Shown here in pieces: positions 18,701 through 28,414 of a stretch of 64,000 nucleotides of DNA. Within the stretch, counting starts at the first letter, position 1. Each line of letters opens with the position of its first letter. This stretch comes from JAGVPT01 sp963717445 (GTDB taxonomy: Bacteria; Bacteroidota; Ignavibacteria; UBA10030; UBA8401). Both the position numbers and the translations under genes were made by a program. The DNA lies in assembly GCA_963717445.1 (NCBI GenBank), contig OY970334.1, positions 682,001 through 746,000 of the forward strand. The letters run 5' to 3'. Below the pieces are notes generated by a model. It did not search any database. It worked only from the letters and a program-made list of their open reading frames with translations, and had not been told where the DNA came from.

Positions 18701-19607
18701 CCAGGTCTCCGACCGCCACTCCATAAGGAATATCTCCGGTGGGGAAATCGACGTTGGGGGCAAATGCTATCGAGCCGACGCTGCTTGTATTCCGAAATAC
18801 CGATATCGTATTGCTATTTCTGTTTGTCACGACAATATCCGGCTTGCCGTCGCCATCCAGATCGGCGATCGCGATACCGTAACCGCCTCCTCCGCCGCCG
18901 CCCGTTGCAAAATCAACTTTGGGGGCAAATGAACCGGCAGTAATGCTGCCGCTCGCGCTGGTGTTTCGAAAAACGGAAATTGTGCCGCTTGTACCGTTGG
19001 AGACAACAATATCGAGTTTTCCGTCTCCGTCAAGATCGCCGAGAGCAACTCCCCATGGACCGCTCCCGGTAGCAAAATCTACGGCAGCCGCAAAAGAATT
19101 TGACGAAATGCTGTCGCCCACCCCCGTATTCCGGAAGACTGAAATTGTGTGGCTGGTGTTGTTCGTCACCACGAAATCCGGTTTGCCGTCTCCATCAAGG
19201 TCACCAATCACGACACCGTACGGAAGAAGGCCGGTCGCAAAATCTAACTTAGCAAAAAAACTGGAGGACGAGAGTGCGACTCCTCCAGGGAATGTTGGAA
19301 TGAATGGAGTAGTGGAATATGCACTAAGGCCACCCACGGTGACACTGATGGGGGCGTACGAAGCACCGACAGGTACTACAACCGAAAGCTGCGTCGGTGA
19401 CGCTGAGTTTACAGAAGCTTTCACTCCGCCAAAGTAGACAACGTTGTTTGAAGAAGCAGCGTCAAAGTTTGTTCCGTTGATTGTGATAGTCGAACCAACG
19501 AATCCGGATGGCGGAGTGAATGAGGTAATCGCAGGAGTTTGAGAATAGACCTGAGAAACAGCGAATATCAAAAGGAGCATCGACGAAAATAGCCGTTTCA
19601 AAGTCAT
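15786..19607 (-). CDS. Secreted FG-GAP/VCBS beta-propeller protein with T9SS sorting domain
   Basis: The start at 19607 (MTLKRLFSSMLLLIFAVSQV) gives a signal peptide; the upstream in-frame extension is unlikely. The roughly 1270-residue protein has an IPT/TIG Ig-like domain (ITSFTPPSGFVGSTI) and then seven FG-GAP/VCBS repeats, each with a calcium-type DxDGDGxPD loop (for example GDLDGDGKPDFVVTN). Seven repeats fit a seven-bladed propeller as in integrin alpha chains. Ig-like stretches follow, then a C-terminal type IX sorting domain: YNNYPNPFNPGTIIRY, VYNVLGQEVRTLV and a final KKMLLIR. It is presumably exported by Sec, moved across the outer membrane by T9SS and anchored or released; ligand unknown. 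It starts 147 bp after the giant Ig-like gene. Confidence 0.9.
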   Translation of the reverse strand: MTLKRLFSSMLLLIFAVSQVYSQTPAITSFTPPSGFVGSTITINGTNFDAASSNNVVYFGGVKASVNSASPTQLSVVVPVGASYAPISVTVGGLSAYSTTPFIPTFPGGVALSSSSFFAKLDFATGLLPYGVVIGDLDGDGKPDFVVTNNTSHTISVFRNTGVGDSISSNSFAAAVDFATGSGPWGVALGDLDGDGKLDIVVSNGTSGTISVFRNTSASGSITAGSFAPKVDFATGGGGGGGYGIAIADLDGDGKPDIVVTNRNSNTISVFRNTSSVGSIAFAPNVDFPTGDIPYGVAVGDLDGDGKPDIVVANSGGDSLSVLRNISSSGSIALGSFAPGVSLATSGTPIAVAIADLNGDGKPEIISANTSDSTLSIFQNKSSSGSITSASFDEGIDFKLNSAPNSIALGDFNGDGQPDIAAANGNSNTVSVFENTSGTGGNISSNSFASEVDFTTASLPYGFAIGDLNGDGRPDLVATSSGTNAVSVFLSDVGIASIAVNKNPIDIGYVAHGDSSNYNLEVKDVSTNRLLVDTIYANRKEITFSTTHGSFLDSLTVSITFRADTVGLFTDTVFIKSNALTPLLKIPISSTVYVLPGSPASCAVNPAGWSNAAAFTITWTNQNGTLPIDKIWYSIDTLPKNAAAVKSQPASGTGASVSITQVGKDTIYFYLEDSLGNKNQDSIGSVVVKFDNNGPVIVQNNASLDTIFVQADGSLSSIPPIVSSATEPANESGVMQFTLLYRRLDGQAWDSLNLSSDSVVLPATSFIKNGIVIGAEYRILAIDSAGNSTLSNLLSFEIRYASDLTVTNFSNIPSVHSLNLPSGQEVKAYRLFSVPYDPEDQRPSSFIEQSYGSDAENGIPYVNWRMTRWFNGGWNDYDSFKDLSVVVPGSSFFIVSENQGKSTTLSKPKLIRSDKMLYTGIQLNQGWNLVGNPFLVDVPFDHLIFQGGNALAHYYFSGTGAQGGWEGSGSDVDTLRSWQGLAVDVDSACTLKFDLTGILPPPASGSNGREPKAVVKVTNPQTSKEWTLGFDAERDDIGMSCVGTEIGMRSDASEGLDKLDRFQAPFIGGRSILASTQSAAGPLMKDMRPLNTEGDTWDLTVMTGDAFANTKLTFGSTDGISNQGFEASLVDVGKGLAYDVTRQKIVLGTTGKDGVGTYRLIVGTHSFVEKNLGGVALIPSEPNLYNNYPNPFNPGTIIRYAVPNTAKSAQVLLKVYNVLGQEVRTLVNETAAPGFYEVTFDGKDLASGPYFYRISITGGTVMYHETKKMLLIR

Positions 19608-19665
19608 CCTTTTTTGACGAAGGTTGAGACAAAAAAAATGATTGCTCAAAAAAACGGAAAGTAAC

Positions 19666-19700
19666 AAAAACTCCAACCTCGGTTGAAGAAGTTGGAGTTT
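19666..19700 (-). terminator. Rho-independent terminator after the giant Ig-like gene
   Basis: On the minus strand AAACTCCAAC (from 19700 down) pairs perfectly over 10 bp with GTTGGAGTTT (ending at 19668) around a 13-nt loop, and runs into a T tract ending at 19666. It lies 55 bp after the stop of the Ig-like gene and before the FG-GAP gene, indicating separate transcripts. Confidence 0.8.
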
Positions 19701-19754
19701 AGTGAGGTTCTCATCTATGCAGCATGTATTTGTCCGCTTTTTCTCCTTGCCTGT

Positions 19755-22700
19755 TTATTGTACTACCGCATTAAAGCTATAGGTAGCCGTCCCAATATTT
19801 GGAGCAGTAATTGTTATGTTTACGGTAACTGTGACACCGGATGCTACTGTTGATGGAACTGACTGATTAACTACTTCGAAAGTGAAGTCAGTTATCCCCG
19901 TTCCTGGGAATCTGGCATACGCCGCATCTGGAAGAGTCGCAGGTAAATTGGTTGAAATGTCACCCGAAACGCCCATTTGGAACCCAGACGGAGGGTTTGC
20001 TGGCGGCACAATACTCGCATTAATCGTAGTGCCGTCAGGTAACGGGTTTCCATTTCCGTCTTTTACTGTGATTGAAATAGGAGCAGTAACATTCGTCGTG
20101 CTACTAACCGTCACGGAGAGTACTTGGAATGCCAGTGACTGTTATTGGTCCACCTGACGCGACTACCAGCACACTATCAATGACATTAGTTGCAAAGTGG
20201 CCTTGTGTCTGCGCATACACCCAGAAATATCCATCTCTTCCTCCTATCTCTGTCGCATACGGACCGCTAACAGGCTTATATTCGTACGGGGCAGAAAGAG
20301 GAAGCGGATTTGCTGTCAGCAAATTCACTGATGCTCTACCACTTACATCGGTATATGCGTTGAAGGACGAACCGCCAGTTTGAATAATTCCAGCCTGCGA
20401 ATGGAAATATATAGCGGTGCCCTGTGCAACGGGGTTGCTAAACGTATCGCCGACTGTAACCGAGAAGGGAATGGTATTTTCATAATCAAGACCTGCAAAG
20501 ACAAAATGACTAGCCGAGAGCGTGAAATGTGCTTGGTCAGGGAATCCTGCATGGACGGATATCTTAACAGGCTGAGATATCAGCGTACCTCGACCTGGGA
20601 CGTTTATTTGCGCCACCACCTGAACTACACCAGCCTCTGTTCCACTCACAACTGTGGTGTGGAGTTGGCCATTAACATCAGTGCTGTCGGTGCTCGGAAT
20701 GACCGATGGAGGTGTTCCGCCACCAATAGAAGAATTCGGGAAGAATTGGATTGTGTACGTCACGCCCACTCGATGCTGCGCGGTGATTGGAATTCCTAGA
20801 GAATCGGTGACTTGGTAAGAAATAGTAGAGTTCTCAAGCGCGCCGACGCCGTCAACATAAATATCGGTCGCGGTCGCGCCTAAGTATTGCACTTGGGAGG
20901 CGAGCCGTGCCGAAGGAGGAACAACAATGTAGATGACTTTCGGGTTAGATGATAATGTGACCGAATCTTGTGATGTCGAAGCAGCGACTAGCACCTCTCC
21001 ATATTTTGTTCCGCTGGTAATCGTCGTGCTGACATTGCCGCCGGTATCTGTAGGAGCACTTGCAGGGGAGAGATATTCTCCACCGCCGAGTGTTTGTGGC
21101 ATATTGAACGTTACAAGAACATTCTTATCCGGCAAACCAAATGTGTTGTACACCTTAAATTTGATATTGTCTGTATTGACACCACCTACACCAGCTACAA
21201 AGATGGAATCGGGTGACGGGTTTACAAGTACGATGCGGCTCACAACAGTGCTATCGACAGTAATGCCTCCTGTTCCAGAGAGATTGCCAGCCAGGACTAA
21301 TTTGTTGATTCCATTTGGACTGGTCACATTGATTGTCAGAGTGAGTGCCTGGCTGAGATTCAGGCCAGTAGTACGAATATCTTTCACAGAAACTTGAAAT
21401 TGAGTGTACTTCTTATCCTGAGTGTCGGGAATATTTACCGTTACGTCTCCGGTCATGGCTACGGATGAAGATGCTGGACCGGATGCTGTCACTTGTATTG
21501 ATGTTCCGGACACTAGGGGATTTCCAAGGCTATCCGAAACAACATAATTTATCTGGGTCGATGAGCCGACAGGTATGATGAAATTGTTATTGGGCGAAGT
21601 TATCTGCGTTTTTCCTGAAAACAACACTACCGTCGAACGAGTAAAGCTCTGCGGCTGGACCGCAACCGCATTAGCGGTCGACGATAATTTGCCAGACGAT
21701 CGGCCCGCAAGGGGAATGACCCTTGCAACTTTTCTCATCGTTGAAGAAGATGGCGAGGCACCGACCTGGGCCGTTATTAGGGCGAGCCCATTTGGGGGCA
21801 TCGGATTCCCTGAAGTCAAAGTAGCACTTGCCGTTCCATTAGATGTAACTGACGAAGAAGCTTGAATAATCCCACCGGTGGTACTGAAGAATACCACGCT
21901 TCCTGGCTGTGCCGGATTACCATATTGGTCACCCACCACGAGATTAATATTGTCAGTCAAGCCATAAATCGCAGCGCCGGCAATATTCAATTGGGTTGGC
22001 CCGATAGAGAAATGAGCACTGTCAGGAAATCCCCCCGAAATGGTAAATTGCACTGGGGAGGATTTAATCAACCCGCCTCTCGCCGATGCAATAACGTACG
22101 CCAACCCGGCCTTAACACCTGAAGTGAAACTGGTGGTGACCATCCCTGTCACGGGATCAGTAGTTGCGACCAGCGGTGAAACCCTGGCTGATGTATCTCC
22201 TTGCAGAGTAAAGCTAACCGATGCTGAGTTGGATGCGTCAATCGGATTACCTAGAGAATCCTTCCCTTCAAAGGTTATCGTTGACGATCCGTTACCTCCT
22301 ACTCCCTGGACAGAAAGATTGGGTGAGGAAACATTGATGATGGCAATCGAAGAGATAATTCCTGTCCTTATATAAACCGATTTCGGGTTGGAAACAACTG
22401 TAAGCGCCTTCGCCACAACTTGAACCAATCCTGATCGAATGCCTGCAAAGAGTGTTGTCTGGACTTTACCGTTTACGTCAGACGTAGCTACGGTTGGATT
22501 GAAGTATTCTCCCCCACCGACAGATTGAAAAATCGAAAATTGAACCTGAACATTTGGAATGGGATTATTATAGAAATCCAACACTTGGAACTGTATGGGT
22601 TCCGATGAAATTCCACCGCCGCCTGTTACGGTTAATGAATCTATTGCAGGATTTACCACCGCCACCTGCGAAACTTTTCCCGCCCCCGTGGAAGAAGAAC

Positions 22701-25700
22701 CCAGCAATGTCCCGTTAAACGAACGAGATACAGGACCGCTAGGAGTGTTAGGACCCGAAACTGAAATTGTCAACGTTAACGGCTTTGGACTTTGTCCTGG
22801 CCCTGTAGTCGTATCAGCAACGGTCACTGTAAAGACCGTACTGCCCACTCCGGAAGTCTTAGTATCATTCAATGTTTTGTTTACGTCTCCCGATAGGAGA
22901 ACCTGAGATGCTGCTGCGCCTGATGCCTGTACCGCAATAGTCGTGCCTTCTGCTAATGGATTCCCGTCTACATCGGCAACTCTGAACGTAAATGACTGAG
23001 ACAATCCGTGCGGAATCTGAAAGTTCGAAAACGGTCCGACAAGTGTGTCAATAATCGGCGCATAGGTAAGAATTACTCTAACAGTGTCGAGAACAAATTT
23101 GCCCTGGCCGTTCACGGTCCTCGCTGTCACCCACGCAACGCCGTTCGCAGGTTTCGGATTCAGCGCAAATCTCCAAGTGACCTGAGCGTCCCCGTTCTGA
23201 TCGAGATAGCCCGATGGATCTACATTACCGGCATTCGTTGTGAAATAAATGGCAGTATTAAGCTGGGCAGGGTTGCCAAAGGTATCGCCCGCAGCGACGT
23301 AAACATTCGCGGAGGCAGTACTGGGAACACCATAATTGAATTGAGCCACCGATGGGCTAAGACCGACAATTACGTTAAAATGGGCCGAATCAGGCAGACC
23401 ACTTGCAATTGTAAATCGAACCGGTGATGACTTAACGGAATCAGATTTGGCAGATGCATAAACTTGCAAGACGCCTGGCGTTGGACCGCCTGAGATGCTT
23501 GTTGTTACACGCCCGGTCACAGGATCAGTTCTGACAGCGTTTGGTGAGATATAAGCTCCGGCAGTGTCGCCTTGTAATTTGAAACTTATCAACGTTTGAT
23601 TAGAAAAATCAATCGGATTGCCCAACGAGTCCCTTCCCTCAAATACCATCGAAGCCGACTCAGTTCCTCCAACGCTTCTGATTGAAAGCTGCTGGCTGGA
23701 GACGCTAATAAGCGCAATGGACTGAATAGTTCCGGTCTTTATATAGATTGACTTGACACTTGACGAAATGATGTTAGCAGAATCCTGTTTAGCTTGTGCA
23801 ACAAGTTGCACTGTGCCCGAACGAATTCCACTCTTAAACGTTGTAGAAACATTGCCGTTGGTGTCAGAGACAGCAGAAACGGGCGACAAATATTCTCCGC
23901 CATTCACAATCTGCGTCAATGAAAAATTAATTGGAATGTTCCTCGCCGGATTATTGAATACGTCATATACTTTGAACTGCACCTGCGTTGAGCTGCTTCC
24001 ACCTCCTCCATTCACCACAACCGTGTCAGTCGCCGTGTTCACCAAAGTAATCTTTCCCACCTTGCCGCTGTCCGTAGCACTTCCACCAAGAAGCACTCCG
24101 TTGACCAAGAGGCTCTTGCTTCCGTTCGGACTCACAACAGCAATATTTAGGTTCACAGTCCCTGTCGGGTGTGATCCTGTCGTGCTCGTATCCTTCGCAA
24201 TGACCCTGTAATGAGTAAAACCTTTGTCTTGAACATCTGGTAATGTCACGTTTACATCACCTGTCACTGCAACTCCTGCTGAACCCGATACCAAAACCTG
24301 AATCGTGGAGCCGGCCGTAAGAGGGTTGCCGTTTGAGTCGCCTACAAAATAATTGACAGTCTTAGAGCCATGGGAGGGAATTACAAAATTAGTATCTGAC
24401 GTTGAAATAGTCGTTTTCCCCGAGAAAACAACATTTACTGTACTGTAAAATATTCCCGCACCTGAAATCAAGCTGGTACTTCCCACCTTTTCTGTCGTGT
24501 CACGCTTCAGCGACGTTTTTTGAGTAGGCTTGGAAGAACCCGGGCCAACGACTTCATCATTTATCGTACTTCTGCGATTCAGTGAGAGGGGATGACTGCT
24601 TTTATTTGATTGCTCAAAAAACTTGACAACTGTCCTTTTGTTCGTGAAAACTCGTTCGGATTTAGACAAATGCTTCATTTTTTTAAATGTATGGTTCGCA
24701 TTCGCCATCTCCCCGCCGCTGAGATTTTTAGCAGTTCCTATTGTTCCTCCTAGTGCAGTTGTTTGTCCTTCTCCTGTGGTTAGCTCAGCTGTAACTGTCA
24801 CAATCCCACCCAAGGGGATGGGATTACCCGAAACAAGGTTGACTGACGCGCTTCCGTCGTCTGCACTCGAAGCAGAAGCCGGGCTAACTATCCCTCCCGT
24901 CGTTGTGAAATACACTATCGTTCCCGGTTGAGCGGGGTTACCATACTTATCACCGATAAGTGTCGTGATCGGATCTTGAATACCCGCCTGTGCTATTCCG
25001 GCAATATTCAACTTCGCAGCACTCATTGAAAAGTGCGCGCTGTCAGGAAAACCTCCAAAGATCGGAATGGAAGCAATTGAAGATGTTATCGTGTCAACTT
25101 TTGTTGTGTCCGTTGGGAGTTTTACCGCTGCGTAGGCTTGCACGGAAGCAATGCCCGCCCGTAAACCTGAGCCTAGAAGGACAGTAACTATTCCACTCGA
25201 ATTTGTTTTGGCGCTCGATTGGCTTAATTGGGTAAGAGTGTCGGGTGGAGTCGTTGCAAATCTGAAATAGACCAGCGTTTGATTAGTACCTGTCAACCGG
25301 ATTTCCCAAAGAATCTTCCACTTCAAAAGTCAGCGTCGTCTCGTCCGTTCCCCCGGCACCATAGATAGAAAGATTTGGAGAACTCGAACCGGCATAAACA
25401 ATTTCGCCGGCACGAAGAGACGGGCGCCCAACGGTCAAACTGTCCTGAGCTGATGTGAGTCCTTTCAATACAACCGCAGAGAAGTTAATCGTATTCGAGC
25501 TTGAACTATATGTAAAATATTTCGTCGTAGTTAAAAAGCCGGAGCGCGAAAAAGCTATCGAATCGGAAATAGTCGTCTTGTCCTGCGCTTGGAAACTTAT
25601 CGAAAACGAGCCGTTAGATTTTGCCGTATCCTTTGAAAAAGGATTCCAAAGAACTATGTGGACACTATCCAACTGCGTTCCTATCAAGTTCACAACCGTT

Positions 25701-25813
25701 CCAGTGAGAGTAACCACATACTCCGAGCTAGGAGATGATGCGGGGTTCGCACACGAAAATAATCCTGCGAACACCAGCGTTATTATATATGTCACAACCT
25801 GTCGATGCTTCAT
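19755..25813 (-). CDS. Giant Ig-like (Big_1-type) lipoprotein, reading frame interrupted twice
   Basis: The start at 25813 gives MKHRQVVTYIITLVFAGLFSC, a signal peptide ending in a good lipobox (LFSC), so the N-terminal Cys is probably lipidated. The rest is a chain of beta-sandwich domains in recurring order: modules with DxxGNPAQPGTxVYF and DSAHF, modules with GGGEYLSP and VSTTF, modules with FEGRDSLGNPID, and modules with GNPLxxGTTI...GDVNxTLPD. They resemble invasin/BIG1 domains of adhesins. The frame is broken near 25290 (continuous protein restored by skipping one base after GTT GAC) and near 20118 (skipping one base after AGT ACT). Both are +1. Restored length is about 2018 residues. 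It has no T9SS domain. It lies downstream of the pilus genes. If the breaks are real, only a 176-residue lipoprotein stub is made. Confidence 0.8.
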
Positions 25814-25955
25814 AAACTCCCTCACGATCATCGTATCAAATGAACTCAAATATTCGAGATGAATTGGAACTAGAATTCTCGCTAATCTTTTAGGCTTCCT
25901 GCCAACGCTTTTTGAGGGCTCTTTGCTTTTTAAGAATATGCTTTTCTTATGAATT

Positions 25956-25992
25956 TACCATACAGCAGAGCACGTATTCTCAAATATACGGT
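25956..25992 (-). promoter_or_regulatory. Conserved 37-nt upstream element, copy 1 (before the Ig-like gene)
   Basis: Within the 325-bp gap between the secretin gene and the Ig-like gene. Read on the minus strand it starts ACCGTATATTT, continues GAATACGT and CTCT, and ends GTATGGTA. The same ordered blocks occur at 38743-38780, upstream of a pilin on the same strand. ACCGTAT can pair with GTATGGT with two G-U pairs, so it may be a hairpin in RNA or a two-half-site operator in DNA. Nothing else was found in this gap. Confidence 0.5.
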
Positions 25993-26138
25993 GGTTTCCT
26001 TGCTTTGATCGCTATTTCAGGAATCCGCAGGCGGAGCAAAACCTCTGACGTGAGAATCGTCGGTTACAAAATGCGATCATCGTCTGTAATCTCTTCTTTG
26101 TTATGGACGAAAAGATTGACAGGAATCACAACGTCTGC

Positions 26139-27509
26139 TCACTCGTCCTTGTGCTTCGGCATCCGTTTGGCATTATCTTCCTCCATCTGTTTCTCCGTCC
26201 TTTCGATAAGGTTCTCGTTGTTCTTCAGCTTATCGGCAAGGCGTTCTTCAACTGTAGGAACAACCTCCGCCTTCAAGAGCACAATAAGTTCAGATTTTTC
26301 ATCCGATTTAACGTCGGAGCCAAAAATATACCGTAAGCCGAACACATACCACGGCAGGTCCCTGAGAAATGGTATACCCGCACGAGTTTCCGTTTGTGTT
26401 GTCGAATAAAGACCTCCTAGAACAGTCTCCTCTCCGTCATTCAGCATGAGATATGTATCAATGGACGACTTGTCGATGTTTCCAGCGTCTTGTTTGCTAT
26501 TTTCGACGTGAACGGCAAGGCTAATGAAACGCACTCCCCTTACTTCATACAGGATTGGTGTCACCGATACAATGAGACCCGTCGCTATTTGTTGCTGGAT
26601 CGTGTTGCCGGCAAAATCTTTGGTTGTAACGAAAATATCCGTTCCGATCTGTATCTGCCCTTTTTTCCCTGAAGAAACGATGATCTGCGGACTCGAGATG
26701 AGATCTCCCAACCCGTTCCCTTCAAGAAACGAAACAAAACCTGTAAGGTTGGCAAACTTCAAGCTTGGAATTATCGTTGCTATAAAATTGTTCGACGTGG
26801 TCGTCTGGGCGGAGCCGCTGGTTCCCGATGTACCACCCGATGTACCAGTTGTCGTTGTCTGTGTCGGATTCACCAAATTGGTTTGAAGCTGGCCGCCAAA
26901 AACTGACGTACTCGTCGGAATTGTATCCGACCTCTGGTAATTCCAGTTTACCCCTGTATTGAGGCTTTTCGTAACATCGATAGAAAAGAAGACCGTCGAG
27001 ATTTTGATATCCCGGGCGAGAAGCATCGCTCGGGAAGACGAATCTCTGAACCCACCCCCGCCTGTGGCGCCTCCTCCGGCCGCCAACGCCTTTGTGCTAT
27101 CTTGCGGGTTGATAATCTGGAAATACTCTTCCTTCTCCTCGTACCAGAGCGAGTTGGCACGAAGCACCGTTTCGAACGCTTGCAGCCAGTACATGTTCTC
27201 GATATCGACGCCGATTTCTTTTTTATTGTTTGCCGGGTCGACGATAATTTTGTTCAAATATTTTTTACTGAAATCGGTGAACAAGGAGACCGCTTTGTCG
27301 AACGGCAGCGTCTTGGACATTGAAATCAGTTCTTCCGGCGATACATAATCATTTAATATCAAGCGCCGTTCGCGATTGTTTTGCGCGTTCGTGCACTGCA
27401 ACCCGATAACCAGCGCTGCGCAGAGCAAGAGAAAATTCCTCCCGAATGCCGACGGTCTCCTGCGTGACTGCAGGCCGGCTCGCCGGGGGTGGATAGCCAG
27501 AGTTTTCAT
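26139..27509 (-). CDS. pilQ: Type IV pilus secretin (PilQ-like, short form)
   Basis: Outer-membrane channel through which the pilus fibre passes. The 456-residue protein has an N-terminal hydrophobic segment (FLLLCAALVIGLQCTNA) after a basic stretch. Next comes an N0/STN-like domain (about 70-145, with IIVDPANNKKEIGVDIENMYWLQAFETVL), then the secretin core: LISSPQIIVSSGKKGQIQIG, the gate strands, and LMLNDGEETVLGGLYSTTQTETRAGIPFLRDLPWY, which is the classic secretin motif. A low-complexity Gly/Thr/Ser loop lies at about 215-245. AMIN domains of proteobacterial PilQ are absent, so it is shorter than usual (700+). A charged coiled C-terminal tail follows. Its ATG overlaps the stop of the PilO-PilP gene by 4 bp, indicating translational coupling. 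Confidence 0.9.
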   Translation of the reverse strand: MKTLAIHPRRAGLQSRRRPSAFGRNFLLLCAALVIGLQCTNAQNNRERRLILNDYVSPEELISMSKTLPFDKAVSLFTDFSKKYLNKIIVDPANNKKEIGVDIENMYWLQAFETVLRANSLWYEEKEEYFQIINPQDSTKALAAGGGATGGGGFRDSSSRAMLLARDIKISTVFFSIDVTKSLNTGVNWNYQRSDTIPTSTSVFGGQLQTNLVNPTQTTTTGTSGGTSGTSGSAQTTTSNNFIATIIPSLKFANLTGFVSFLEGNGLGDLISSPQIIVSSGKKGQIQIGTDIFVTTKDFAGNTIQQQIATGLIVSVTPILYEVRGVRFISLAVHVENSKQDAGNIDKSSIDTYLMLNDGEETVLGGLYSTTQTETRAGIPFLRDLPWYVFGLRYIFGSDVKSDEKSELIVLLKAEVVPTVEERLADKLKNNENLIERTEKQMEEDNAKRMPKHKDE

Positions 27510-28402
27510 GGGGTGATCCCTTGTGATTTTTTTTCAAAGACAATCTGTTTGTTCACCGTCTCGATAATACCTCCATTATTGAGCGTGAACTCAACAGCAC
27601 CCTCCTGAGGATGCGTTGCAGTCAATTTACCGAGATACACATCGTCGCCGACTTGAAGTGTAATAAGCCTCCCGGCCGGATCCATCACCAGCGCCTTTCC
27701 AGGAGCGACCGCTTTCACGTTAATCGTAGAGACGTCGAGGAGGTTGTGCACGTTCTGCGGCGACAATTTTAAGATACTTGGAAGAAACGGATTCGAGGTA
27801 ATCGGCTGGGGAATCGAATCCGGCTTCATCACCGGCTTTCCGAGAGCATCCTCCGACGTAAAGTACGCACTCAATTCCATTTCATACCTCAGGTCGATGG
27901 TCGGAAGTTCTTCGGTCGGCTTCGTCTGTTCTTCTCCGTGGACCGTTACGCTGCTGATTTTGTACAGCCGCCGACCGTTTTCAAGCAACCAGATGAAGCG
28001 AAAGATATTCGGAAACTCGGCAATGCCTGTCAGCTTGTACGTGTTGTATCCGTACTTGCCGAGCGACTTCGTCCCCGAGAACACCATGTTCAAACGCAAC
28101 TGCCCGCTCTCGTCGATAATATCGCTCAAGTATCCGTACGTTTGCGATGAAATATCCGTTTCCCCGATTTCCTTTGTCCTGTTATTCCACCGGTGGACTG
28201 TCTCACGAAGTTTTTCCTGCATCCCGGTGATCGCGCTCGTCTGCAGCGTATTATCTTTGAGCTCCCGTTCGATCGCTTTAGCCTCTTTCTTATATTTATT
28301 TATTTTCCCGGGCTGATAAATAAAAGAAATATATCCACCGATCCCGAACACGAGAAGCAAAAGGACGCCGAGCGCAATTGAATTTCGAATTTTATACGAC
28401 AC
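27506..28402 (-). CDS. Type IV pilus alignment protein, PilO-PilP-like fusion
   Basis: Inner-membrane protein of the pilus alignment complex. It has 298 residues: cytoplasmic start, one membrane helix at about 10-30 (IALGVLLLLVFGIGGYISFIY), a coiled coil (about 35-75), then a PilO-like ferredoxin-fold domain (about 85-185; YGYNTYKLTGIAEFPNIFRFIWLLENGRRLYKI). After a proline-rich linker (about 190-215) comes a beta domain (about 220-285) with ALVMDPAGRLITLQVGDDVYLGKL, which resembles the PilP homology region that contacts the secretin. PilO and PilP are usually separate; here they appear joined, and PilP would be tethered without lipidation. It starts 12 bp after the PilN stop and overlaps pilQ by 4 bp. 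Confidence 0.8.
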   Translation of the reverse strand: MSYKIRNSIALGVLLLLVFGIGGYISFIYQPGKINKYKKEAKAIERELKDNTLQTSAITGMQEKLRETVHRWNNRTKEIGETDISSQTYGYLSDIIDESGQLRLNMVFSGTKSLGKYGYNTYKLTGIAEFPNIFRFIWLLENGRRLYKISSVTVHGEEQTKPTEELPTIDLRYEMELSAYFTSEDALGKPVMKPDSIPQPITSNPFLPSILKLSPQNVHNLLDVSTINVKAVAPGKALVMDPAGRLITLQVGDDVYLGKLTATHPQEGAVEFTLNNGGIIETVNKQIVFEKKSQGITP

Positions 28403-28414
28403 AAAAAATCCTTC

